Assembly (NCBI GenBank): GCA_027452245.1 | Contig: DAIDGW010000192.1 | Coordinates: forward strand, 1 to 53,427 | Reading direction: 5' to 3' | Length of the DNA stretch: 53,427 nucleotides | Origin: Acidobacteriaceae bacterium | GTDB taxonomy: Bacteria; Acidobacteriota; Terriglobia; Terriglobales; Acidobacteriaceae | Shown here: in pieces, positions 8,980 through 17,185 of the stretch | How positions within the stretch are numbered: position 1 is the first letter of the stretch | Layout: each line of letters starts with the position of its first letter | Translations under genes and position numbers: made by a program | The notes under the pieces: model-generated | Told to the model about the DNA's origin: nothing | The model's input: only the letters and a program-made list of their open reading frames with translations | Databases searched by the model: none

Positions 8980-10302
8980 ATGAAGATGGCTGCGGTTGCG
9001 CGGATCCTTTCCTGGTTGGTTGTACTCTGCCTGCTTTCCATCGGCTCTTATGCCCAAGTCCTCAAAGTCGTCCTCGACAATACGATTCAACCCGTGACTG
9101 CGGAGTATCTTTCGCGGGCAATGGAGAAAGCCGCCCGCAACAACGATCAGGCGGTGCTCATCGAGATGAATACACCCGGGGGACTGGTCGATTCCACGCG
9201 CGAGATCATCGAGAAGATCACGACCTCGAAGGTGCCGGTGGTTATCTACGTCGCTCCCAGCGGAAGCCGGGCGGGATCGGCAGGCTTCTTCATTCTGGAA
9301 TCGGCGGACGTGGCGGCGATGGCCCCGGGCACCAATGCCGGCGCTTCGCATCCGGTGGTGCTTGGCGGCGGCAAGATCGATAACGTGATGAAGGAGAAGA
9401 TGGAAAACGATGCGGCCGCGCTCATGCGCTCGGTGGCCGCCCACCGCGGACGGAACGTCGAAGTCGCCGAAAGCACGGTGCGTGCCTCCAAATCGTTTAC
9501 CGATCAGGAAGCGCTTTCGCAGCACCTGATCGACTATATTGCGACCAACCAGGAGAATCTCTTTGCGCAAATGGAGGGTAAGAGCCTCAAGCGCTTCGAC
9601 GGGCAGACGGTCACGCTGAATCTGGTCGGGCAAAAAGTCGTTCCTTTTGGAATGACGCTGAAGGAACAGATCCTGTCGTACCTGCTCGATCCGAATGTAG
9701 CCTTCATTCTGCTCGCGATTGGCGCGCTGGCGCTGTATGCGGAATTCAACCATCCGGGAGCGGTTGTGCCCGGAACCGTCGGCGTAGTCTTCATCCTTCT
9801 GGCTGTATTCGCTTTGAATCTGTTGCCGACGCGCTTCGCGGCGCTGGGCCTCATACTCGGCGCATTCGCGCTGTTCGCGGCCGAGGCGAAATTTGCCACG
9901 CATGGCGTGCTCACTGTCGGCGGCATTGTCCTGCTCACGCTCGGCGGCCTGTTGCTGGTCGATGCTCCGATTCCGGAAATGCGCGTCCACCTGGTGACTG
10001 CGTTGTCGGTGAGCATTCCGCTCGGACTGATCACCGCATTTCTCATGAGCGTGGCGCTGCGCGCCCGCAGAAATAAAGTGGTCACCGGCGCACAGGGATT
10101 GATCGGCGAAATGGGTACCGCGCAAACCACGCTAGCACCGCAGGGAAAAGTCTTTATCCACGGTGAGCTTTGGGATGCGATGTCCAAGGTCGAGATTTCG
10201 GCCGGAAGTAGCGTCATTGTCCGTCAGGTGGACGGACTCACACTGCAAGTCGAAGCGGTGACGGCGACCCGGCCGCCGAGTCCGGCGCACGCGGTGCTTT
10301 AG
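8980..10302 (+). CDS. NfeD-type membrane serine protease (ClpP-class, long NfeD)
   Basis: Long-form NfeD protein, about 440 residues: signal/anchor helix (about 8-25), a ClpP/crotonase-fold Ser-Lys protease domain (about 30-220), four membrane helices (about 235-355) and a C-terminal OB-fold NfeD domain (about 370-430). The nucleophile is Ser100 in GSAGFF, and Lys138 lies where the archaeal homologue has its catalytic Lys. These proteases cleave hydrophobic tails of stomatin-like partners; a stomatin gene follows directly, the classic pairing. I chose the ATG at 8980, right before the hydrophobic segment; a second ATG lies two codons on and TTG at 8947 is also in frame. Confidence 0.88.
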   Translation: MKMAAVARILSWLVVLCLLSIGSYAQVLKVVLDNTIQPVTAEYLSRAMEKAARNNDQAVLIEMNTPGGLVDSTREIIEKITTSKVPVVIYVAPSGSRAGSAGFFILESADVAAMAPGTNAGASHPVVLGGGKIDNVMKEKMENDAAALMRSVAAHRGRNVEVAESTVRASKSFTDQEALSQHLIDYIATNQENLFAQMEGKSLKRFDGQTVTLNLVGQKVVPFGMTLKEQILSYLLDPNVAFILLAIGALALYAEFNHPGAVVPGTVGVVFILLAVFALNLLPTRFAALGLILGAFALFAAEAKFATHGVLTVGGIVLLTLGGLLLVDAPIPEMRVHLVTALSVSIPLGLITAFLMSVALRARRNKVVTGAQGLIGEMGTAQTTLAPQGKVFIHGELWDAMSKVEISAGSSVIVRQVDGLTLQVEAVTATRPPSPAHAVL

Positions 10303-10435
10303 CCGCCAGTTTCTACCGGGAAACGCATCAAAGCAGGCAATGACGAGAGTGCGCGAATTCCGCGACGCTTGGGTCCGGCTGCTATACAATCCGCGATAAG
10401 AGCGTTTGTCGAGCGCTCCGGGGCATGGAGGCGTC

Positions 10436-11257
10436 ATGGAAGGGCTGGGCATTGGCTTTGGCACAATTGCGTTTGTCGTTGTCGCACTTTACCTGCTGAG
10501 TTCCATCAAAATTCTGGCCGAGTACGAGCGCGGAGTTATCTTCCGCCTGGGCCGGCTGTTGGACGTTGCCAAGGGTCCCGGTGTGATCCTGGTATTTGCG
10601 CCCATCGATCGTATGGTGCGCGTTTCTCTGCGGCAGGAAGCGCTCGAAGTTCCGCCACAAGACATCATTACCCGCGACAACGTGACACTGAAGGTGAACG
10701 CCGTTATCTTCCTGCGTGTGATTGAGCCGCGGAAAGCGGTCGTGGAAGTTTCCAATTACGTTTACCAGACATCGCAGTTCGCGCAGACGACGCTGCGTTC
10801 GGTGCTGGGCGAACAGGAACTCGACGAACTGCTGGCGCACCGGGACAAGATCAATCTGCGCCTGCAGAGCATTCTCGATCAGCACACCGCGCCCTGGGGC
10901 GTGAAGGTGGTCAATGTGGAGGTGAAGCAGGTGGATTTGCCGGAGTCCATGCTGCGCGCCATGGCGAAGCAGGCCGAGGCGGAGCGCGAGAAGCGCTCGA
11001 AGATCATTCACGCGGAAGGCGAATTCTCGGCGGCACAGCGGCTCGTCGATGCATCGCGTCTACTGGCCGAGGAACCGGTCAGCGTCCAACTGCGTTATCT
11101 GCAGACCCTGACCGAGATAGGTGTAGAGAAGAACACGACCGTCATCTTTCCGGTGCCGGTGGACTTTTTCCCGGGAATCCAGAAATTAATCGCGAAAGCG
11201 GGCGGCGACGGCGCAGCCGCACCATCGTCAGCGACCACCCCCGCCAAAACGGCGTAG
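10436..11257 (+). CDS. Slipin/stomatin-like SPFH protein
   Basis: A 273-residue membrane-anchored stomatin (SPFH domain) protein. The start is the ATG with GGAG six bases upstream. One N-terminal helix (about 5-28) is followed by the SPFH core (EYERGVIFRLGRL, GPGVILVFAPIDRMVRVSLR) and a coiled-coil-forming Glu/Lys/Arg-rich stretch (AEAEREKRSKIIHAEGEF). Family members form oligomers in membrane microdomains and are the usual substrate/partner of the NfeD protease encoded 133 bases upstream. The gap contains TATACAAT (10383-10390), a good -10 without a clear -35, so it may also have its own promoter. Confidence 0.92.
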   Translation: MEGLGIGFGTIAFVVVALYLLSSIKILAEYERGVIFRLGRLLDVAKGPGVILVFAPIDRMVRVSLRQEALEVPPQDIITRDNVTLKVNAVIFLRVIEPRKAVVEVSNYVYQTSQFAQTTLRSVLGEQELDELLAHRDKINLRLQSILDQHTAPWGVKVVNVEVKQVDLPESMLRAMAKQAEAEREKRSKIIHAEGEFSAAQRLVDASRLLAEEPVSVQLRYLQTLTEIGVEKNTTVIFPVPVDFFPGIQKLIAKAGGDGAAAPSSATTPAKTA

Positions 11258-11273
11258 ATCGAGGACCATCACT

Positions 11274-11867
11274 ATGGCTTCGTCGGAAGATACAGAGATC
11301 ACACTGGGAACGGGCAAGCTGCTGTTCCTGTTTTTCAGCCTGGTCGCCATTTGCGCGCTATTTTTCGGGCTGGGATATTCGCTCGGGCGCAAAACCGAAT
11401 CGCCGATCATGACGGCTAATGCCGCAGGCTCTCCGGCCGCGGCCGCTACGAAGCCGGACACGACTGCCGCCAGCGCCAGCCAGCAGCCGCCCATGACGTT
11501 CTACAAAGCAGTGGAGCAGAAGGATCCAAATCCGGAACTGACGCCGGCGACCGACAAGACACAGGATGCCACCGTCGCGGCATCCGCAACACAAACCACC
11601 GCCCCGGCACAGCCAACGGCTCCGGCGGCCAACGTCACACTCCCGACGGCGGCTTACTTCGTGCAGGTTGCTGCCGTGAGCAAGGAAGAAGACGCGAACG
11701 CATTGGTCGATGCGCTCAAGAAGAAGGACTACCCGGCATTCATTGCGAACGCCGGTGCGGACAAGCTGTTCCACGTGCAGGTGGGACCGTTCAACGACAT
11801 CAAGGATGCGGAGTCCATGCGCTCGCGCCTGATCAGCGATGGATACAATCCAATCCTGAAAAGATAA
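11274..11867 (+). CDS. SPOR-domain membrane protein (FtsN-like)
   Basis: A 197-residue bitopic protein. A cytoplasmic N-terminus of about 14 residues precedes one membrane helix (about 15-37), then a low-complexity Ala/Pro/Thr-rich periplasmic linker, and a C-terminal SPOR domain (about 122-197: AAYFVQVAAVSKEEDANALV, then FHVQVGPF). SPOR domains bind denuded glycan strands of septal peptidoglycan, so this is likely a cell-division or envelope protein at the septum. It begins 16 bases after the stomatin gene, suggesting one transcript. Confidence 0.88.
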   Translation: MASSEDTEITLGTGKLLFLFFSLVAICALFFGLGYSLGRKTESPIMTANAAGSPAAAATKPDTTAASASQQPPMTFYKAVEQKDPNPELTPATDKTQDATVAASATQTTAPAQPTAPAANVTLPTAAYFVQVAAVSKEEDANALVDALKKKDYPAFIANAGADKLFHVQVGPFNDIKDAESMRSRLISDGYNPILKR

Positions 11868-11969
11868 TTGGGTGATTGGCAATTGGGTGATTAGGTAATT
11901 GTCGAGGTGCTGAGTTCTCATTTCTGACTTGGCGTTTTCAATCGCCAAATTACGAGATTATCCAATTAC
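11865..11969. repeat. Small direct/inverted repeat cluster between SPOR and ArsR genes
   Basis: AT-rich 105-base stretch. ATTGGGTGATT occurs twice, about 14 bases apart, at its left end, then ATTAGGTAATTG; on the right side the complement of ATTTAGTAATTGG appears, giving an imperfect inverted pair. Between them TTGGCG and CGCCAA (11929-11934/11943-11948) can form a 6-bp hairpin with an 8-base loop. The composition differs sharply from the flanking coding DNA. It looks like a dispersed intergenic repeat, but only one copy lies in this window. Confidence 0.5.
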
Positions 11970-11981
11970 TAAATCTGTTTT

Positions 11982-12308
11982 ATGTCTTCTGATCCCTCTC
12001 TCGACCGCGCTCTTCACGCCATCAACGACCCGACGCGGCGGCGTATTCTGGCTGCATTGAAGCAGCCTGCTAGGAGCAAGGCTTCGTCGCAGGTGCGTCC
12101 AGCGATGCCGGGATCGACGTCCTCCGGGCTCTGCGCAGGAGACATTGAAGAGCAGATCAAGCTCTCCCAGCCAACGGTCTCGCACCACATGGCGATTCTT
12201 ACCCGGGCAGGACTGGTGGATGCGGTCAGGCAGGGACAATGGCGCTGGTATCGTCGGAACGAAAAGGCGATAGGCCGGCTACTGGCGGCGCTGAAGAAAA
12301 ATCTTTAA
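11982..12308 (+). CDS. ArsR-family winged-helix regulator
   Basis: A 108-residue DNA-binding regulator. The N-terminal helices (LHAINDPTRRRILAAL) and the recognition helix region (IKLSQPTVSHHMAILTRAGLVDAVRQGQWRWYR) are typical of the ArsR fold. No metal-binding Cys pair (CxC) is present; the single Cys is in the linker. Between the first wing helix and the recognition helix there are about 15 extra residues (Ala/Ser/Pro-rich) not usual for the family. It is convergent with the kinase gene, stopping nine bases away, so its target is not evident; in many such monocistronic members the target is the gene itself. Confidence 0.85.
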   Translation: MSSDPSLDRALHAINDPTRRRILAALKQPARSKASSQVRPAMPGSTSSGLCAGDIEEQIKLSQPTVSHHMAILTRAGLVDAVRQGQWRWYRRNEKAIGRLLAALKKNL

Positions 12309-12316
12309 GAGAATCG

Positions 12317-15300
12317 TTAACCGGCGGAGGCAGCAACAGCCTGTTCCTTCTGCAACAACTTGCGCGCCTGCGTAATCAGGTCGGCAACTTCGAAGGGTTT
12401 GACCAAATAAGGGATGCCGCTCTCCTGCAGGAACGACCGGCTGTCTCCCTGCTCGATACCGTTGGAGAATGTGAAAAGCACGCGCTTCTCCATGCCGGGA
12501 CAATTTTCTTTGATCCAGTTGTAACCGTCCTGCGCGCTCCAGTCACCCTGCATTCTGCCATTCATGATAACGGCGTCGAACGGCTCCGAGAGCAGACGCG
12601 TTTTTACGTCCTGGCTCTTGCGCGCCGTAACTACATTGGCTCCGGCACCCGCCAGCACGTCGCGTTCGAATTCGAGGACGGCCTCCTCTTCCTCGACCAG
12701 CAGGATGCGTCCGTCGATTGCGCCGTCACGCTTCTTCGGAGCGGCGGCAGCCGGTTCCGGTTCAGGAACAACGGCCTGCGCCGAACGCGGCAGCCTGACT
12801 TCAAGAATCGCGCCCGCCGACTTGCCGTTTTGCGCGGTGATATCGCCACCGTGTTCCTTCACGATTCCGTAGCAGATGCTTAAGCCCAGCCCGGTTCCCT
12901 TCCCCACACTCTTCGTCGTATAGAAGGGATCAAAAATGCGTTTCGGATCTTTCAGACCCGGACCGTCGTCGGCGAATTGGGTGCACACCTGGCCATTGTC
13001 CATGTACATGCGGATTTTCAGCTTGCCGGGATGCCCGGTCTCGAGAATCGCATCCACCGCGTTATTGATGATGTTCAGGAAGACCTGCTCAATCTGGTGA
13101 GGATCCGCGACCACCATGGCAGCTTCGGCAAGAACGTCTTTTTCCAGCTCGATGTGGTTGATCTTCAGGTCGTAGTCGCGCAGCGTCAGCGTTTCTTCGA
13201 GCACATTACGAAGATCGACTTCATTGCGTTGCGGCGTACGCTGCCGCGCAAACGACAGCAGGTTTTGCACCACGCGATGGGTGCGCTGCGCCTGCTTGAA
13301 GAGCTTGCCGACATAGTCCTGGGCACGTTCGTTCAGGCCTTCGCTTTCGAGCAATTGCGCGTATCCGAGAATAGCGGTCAGTGGGTTATTCAGTTCGTGC
13401 GCCACCCCAGCAATCAACTGGCCGACGGCCGACATCTTCTCGCTCTGCAGCAGTTGTTCCTGCGTCTTGCGCAGGTCTTCGTAGGCACGGCAGGTTTCTT
13501 CATAGAGCCGGACTTTTTCGATCGTCGTAGCCAACTGCCTGCTGATGGCGACCAGCAGGTTTTCTTCGTTGCTGGAACATTCGTAACCCAGGTGGCTGCA
13601 CAGCCCCATGATGCCGATCGGACTGTCCTTGCCCCAGAAGAGCACCCAGATCCACGAACGGTCCGCATCCGAGCGGACGAACTCGGCGACATTCGGCGGC
13701 AAGTGCGGCAGATATTCGGCCGAGATCACCTCCGTTCGCGAGCGCATAACCAGGTTGCCAAATCCATCCGGAAAAGCAATTTCTGCGGGACGCGACTTGT
13801 CCCGGCTCCGTGGTCCCCAGGCGGCGCGGCGACGATAGGTGGGCGCGTCCGTGTCGGACAGATAGACGGATCCACTCTCGGCCCCAAACAACGACACCAC
13901 TTGCCGTAAGGTAAGGTTCAGAATTTCATCGAGGTCAAACGATTGCGTTGCCACCACGGCCATCGCGTTCAGGGCATTCAGTTCGCGATTGCGGCGGCGC
14001 ATCTCGTCTTCGGCGCGGCGTTTTTCGGTCACGTCGAGGACGAATCCCTGGTAGCGCTCGATATTCCCCGCAGCATCGCGCGTAGCGAAGCTGCTTTCCG
14101 CAGCCAGCAGCAGCGCTCCATCTTTGCGGCGCAGGGTCACATCAAAATTGCGCACGTAATTGTGCGCTTCCATTTCTTTGCGGAAGACATCGCGCTGATT
14201 AGCATCGACGCAGATATCGGAATCCAGGCTCAACGCCAGCACTTCCTCGCGCTTGCTGTAGCCCAGCATGTTTACCAGCGCATCGTTGCAGTCGAGAATG
14301 CGCCCGCTGGGCGTGGCCAAGTACACGCCTTCCTGCACTTGCTCGAATAGCAGCCGATATTTTTCTTCCGCCGAGCGGCGATCGGTGATGTCGCGGATGA
14401 CGTGAATGGTGCCCTTGCGGTCGCCTCCCTGCTCGGAGTACGACGAGGTTGAAACTACGCTAAATCCGCCGAAGCAGGGGTCGGCGCCCTCGGTGAATTC
14501 CTCGTCTCCGTTCGCCGCGCAGTAGGGACACCCCTTCCACTCCCCGGAGCCATGGGGCAATACCGAGTCGCAGCTGTTGCCCAGAACATCGGCAGTCGAT
14601 TTTCCCAGATGCTCGAGCAGAACCTGATTGGCCTTGAGGATGCGGAAATCGGAATCGTGCGCCAGGATGATGTCGCGGATGGAATCGAACGTATTCATCC
14701 ACTGCCGCTGCGAGCGCAAGACCTGCTCCAGCAGCCGGAAGTTTTCTACTGCAATCGCCAGCTGGCGAGCGCAATCCTGCAGGAACCGCAATTCGTCCTC
14801 GGTCCACTTGATGGCAAACGAGCGTCCTAAGAGCAATATGCCGACCGGCGATTTCCGGCCCGTGACCGGGAGCATGACCACCTGCCGAATCTTTGCAGCC
14901 TGGAGACACTCAAGATTTTCGCTCGTCGCCTCTTCGGCCGTCACGACCTGTGGATCACCGGCGTCAAGGAATCGGTTCACTTCGTCTGTCACCTGAGCAA
15001 AACCGGCGTCGCGCACGAAGTCCGGAGAAACACCGACCGCATGGGTCGCGACCAGATTGCCGCCTTCCATCAGCCGGAACCATGACGCCCGTACTCCGGT
15101 GAGCCGCTTCAATTCCTTCAGGGCCGTTTGCACCATGCTGCCGTACTGCTGTGCGTTGACAACCCCTGTAGTCAGCGCCTGGGTTACCGCCAGTCGCCGG
15201 GTACTCATCCGCGCCTCATCAAAGATAATCAGCAGCAAACTGATGCCCAGAATCATCTCCGCGCCGACGAATGCCGGTTGCGGCAAGCGGTCGGTAAATC

Positions 15301-15832
15301 CAGGCCACGGCAGATGCAAAAACAGTAGGCTGAACGCAAACGCCCAGGAACTGATTTCCAGACGTCCCCGGCGAGCCCGCAGCAGCACCAAGGCGGAAGT
15401 CAGCAACACGATGCGATATCCGACCTCAAGCGCAAAGCGCAGAGGAACGGAGTCGGCAAAGAGGAGCAACCGGACTGCAGCGAATAGCGCCAGTACTGCG
15501 GTAATGACCGCCGCAGGAAGCAGCAGGTCTTTACTGCGCGTATAGAGAAAGACGCCGATGCTGAATAGCCCGACGGCGACCATGAGTGCGCTCTGTTGAG
15601 CAACAGGAACGTAGGCCGCAGGAATTTTCGGGGCGAAGAAGCTGCCTAACAACTGCGCCAGAACGAAAACGGTCCAGCCCAGCGTCCAGGTTTGCGCGTA
15701 GCGTTCGCGATTGGTGCGCAGAGCGAGCAGGAATACGCCCAGCAGCACCAGCAAGCCCAGTTCGGTCGCAGTCGGCTTGCTGAAGCCAAGTTGTACTGCC
15801 GTATTCCAGACGGAAGCGAGGGAAACGCTCAT
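12317..15832 (-). CDS. Hybrid sensor histidine kinase with degenerate receiver
   Basis: 1171 residues. Order: six to seven membrane helices (about 20-215), GAF (about 225-365), PAS (about 375-490, containing GCPYC and a further Cys), PAS (about 495-610), GAF (about 625-775), HisKA (about 800-865; phosphorylated His812 in AHELNNP), HATPase (about 905-1020; N box NIINNAVDAI, G boxes DDGPGL and GTGLGLSI) and a C-terminal receiver-like domain (about 1048-1165). The kinase core looks intact. In the receiver the phosphoacceptor position is Asn1091 (VIMNGRM) instead of Asp, and the acidic cluster reads VEEEE; the Lys of YLVKPFE is kept. So the C-terminal domain should not accept phosphate and may act as a regulatory or docking module. 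It is divergent from the HD-GYP response regulator 137 bases away, its likely partner. Confidence 0.9.
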   Translation of the reverse strand: MSVSLASVWNTAVQLGFSKPTATELGLLVLLGVFLLALRTNRERYAQTWTLGWTVFVLAQLLGSFFAPKIPAAYVPVAQQSALMVAVGLFSIGVFLYTRSKDLLLPAAVITAVLALFAAVRLLLFADSVPLRFALEVGYRIVLLTSALVLLRARRGRLEISSWAFAFSLLFLHLPWPGFTDRLPQPAFVGAEMILGISLLLIIFDEARMSTRRLAVTQALTTGVVNAQQYGSMVQTALKELKRLTGVRASWFRLMEGGNLVATHAVGVSPDFVRDAGFAQVTDEVNRFLDAGDPQVVTAEEATSENLECLQAAKIRQVVMLPVTGRKSPVGILLLGRSFAIKWTEDELRFLQDCARQLAIAVENFRLLEQVLRSQRQWMNTFDSIRDIILAHDSDFRILKANQVLLEHLGKSTADVLGNSCDSVLPHGSGEWKGCPYCAANGDEEFTEGADPCFGGFSVVSTSSYSEQGGDRKGTIHVIRDITDRRSAEEKYRLLFEQVQEGVYLATPSGRILDCNDALVNMLGYSKREEVLALSLDSDICVDANQRDVFRKEMEAHNYVRNFDVTLRRKDGALLLAAESSFATRDAAGNIERYQGFVLDVTEKRRAEDEMRRRNRELNALNAMAVVATQSFDLDEILNLTLRQVVSLFGAESGSVYLSDTDAPTYRRRAAWGPRSRDKSRPAEIAFPDGFGNLVMRSRTEVISAEYLPHLPPNVAEFVRSDADRSWIWVLFWGKDSPIGIMGLCSHLGYECSSNEENLLVAISRQLATTIEKVRLYEETCRAYEDLRKTQEQLLQSEKMSAVGQLIAGVAHELNNPLTAILGYAQLLESEGLNERAQDYVGKLFKQAQRTHRVVQNLLSFARQRTPQRNEVDLRNVLEETLTLRDYDLKINHIELEKDVLAEAAMVVADPHQIEQVFLNIINNAVDAILETGHPGKLKIRMYMDNGQVCTQFADDGPGLKDPKRIFDPFYTTKSVGKGTGLGLSICYGIVKEHGGDITAQNGKSAGAILEVRLPRSAQAVVPEPEPAAAAPKKRDGAIDGRILLVEEEEAVLEFERDVLAGAGANVVTARKSQDVKTRLLSEPFDAVIMNGRMQGDWSAQDGYNWIKENCPGMEKRVLFTFSNGIEQGDSRSFLQESGIPYLVKPFEVADLITQARKLLQKEQAVAASAG

Positions 15833-15969
15833 GGCGCTTTGGGACGTAGCTACACCCGTCCTCTGAATATCATGGTCGGCAGCTTTCTCGATGGAGTTTC
15901 GGGACCTGAGTGATTACTTTCGGCACCTCGCCGTTTCGTTACAATCGCCGTTAGACTTCTGGGGATCCC

Positions 15970-17055
15970 ATGCCTGACCGCATCCTTGTTGTCGACGACG
16001 AAGAGGCCATTCGGGAGATCGTTGCCTCCATGCTCTCCAGCGCCGGATATGCCTGCAAACAGGCAGGTTCGGGTATGGAGGCGCTGGCAACCCTGAACTC
16101 CGGCGAGGAGTTCGAACTGATGCTGTCCGACCTGATGATGGCCGATCTGGACGGCATCGGACTGCTGGAACGAACCAAGGAGAAGTATCCCGATATGCCC
16201 GTGGTCATGGTGACCGCGGTGCACGATATTTCCGTGGCCCTGGCCGCTATCCGCAATGGCGCCTACGACTACCTGCTCAAGCCGTTCGAGCGCGAACAAC
16301 TTCTGGCCACGGTCAGCCGCGCCCTCGAGAATCGCCGCCTCAAGCTGGAAAATCGCACGTATCAGATGAATCTGGAGTCCCTGGTCGAAGCGCGCACCGA
16401 GCAGTTGCAGGCCGCCATGTCCAGCCTGGAACGCTCCTACGACATCACGCTGGAGGCGCTGGGCGACGCGCTCGACCTCAAAGATGCCGAGACCGAAGGG
16501 CACTCCAAGCGCGTGACCGCCTTCACCATTGCCATTGCCCGCGCCATGGGATTGCCGCGCGAGCAGATCGCCGTCATCGCCCGTGGAGCTTTCCTGCACG
16601 ATATCGGAAAGATGGCCATCCCCGATGCTATTTTGCGCAAGCCCGACAAGCTCACTGCGGAAGAAACGACGATCATGAAGGAGCACGCCTACCGCGGCTA
16701 CCAGATGCTGCGAAAGATTCCCTTCCTCGCGGAGGCCTCCGAAATCGTCTACGCCCACCAGGAACGCTTCGATGGAACTGGCTATCCACGTGGACTCAAG
16801 GGTAAAGAGATTCCCCTGGGGGCGCGCATCTTTTCCATCGCCGACACACTCGACGCCATTACTTCAGACCGCCCGTATCGCGCAGCGCAGCCGCTTTCCG
16901 CCGCGCGCGCCGAAATTCAAAAATGGTCGGGACGCCAGTTCGATCCCGAAGTGGTCAGTATATTTCTCGAAATGCCTGACAAGATTTGGGAAGACCTGCG
17001 TAAAGATATCGACGCTCAGATTTATCGGGTGGCCTATTCCAGCGGCAGCCGTTAG
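15970..17055 (+). CDS. HD-GYP response regulator (cyclic-di-GMP phosphodiesterase, RpfG-like)
   Basis: 361 residues: an intact receiver domain (about 4-118; VVDDEE, phosphoacceptor Asp54 in LSDLMM, conserved Lys in LLKPFE), a short helical linker, and an HD-GYP domain (about 160-345). The metal-binding HD is His210-Asp211 in FLHDIGK and the GYP triplet is 271-273 in DGTGYP, both complete. The predicted reaction is hydrolysis of cyclic-di-GMP, switched by phosphorylation. A TACAAT -10 lies at 15940-15945 with GGGGA before the ATG. Its neighbours are the divergent hybrid kinase and, 130 bases downstream, a diguanylate cyclase. Confidence 0.93.
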   Translation: MPDRILVVDDEEAIREIVASMLSSAGYACKQAGSGMEALATLNSGEEFELMLSDLMMADLDGIGLLERTKEKYPDMPVVMVTAVHDISVALAAIRNGAYDYLLKPFEREQLLATVSRALENRRLKLENRTYQMNLESLVEARTEQLQAAMSSLERSYDITLEALGDALDLKDAETEGHSKRVTAFTIAIARAMGLPREQIAVIARGAFLHDIGKMAIPDAILRKPDKLTAEETTIMKEHAYRGYQMLRKIPFLAEASEIVYAHQERFDGTGYPRGLKGKEIPLGARIFSIADTLDAITSDRPYRAAQPLSAARAEIQKWSGRQFDPEVVSIFLEMPDKIWEDLRKDIDAQIYRVAYSSGSR

Positions 17056-17185
17056 TCGCGGTAATGCCGCCCGTTTGTGCAACGGCTTGGGCTGATTCGG
17101 AAAGTATGGGCTTTCGTTTCTTGCACTGCGGTAGCAAGCGGGAACGCAAGCTGAAGATCTTTCCGCCCATCACCTGAATACGACC

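Noticed and set aside
12239..12883. 214-codon plus-strand frame across the ArsR/kinase junction
   Set aside because: It overlaps both genes in another frame and shows no domain; a shadow of the minus-strand kinase.
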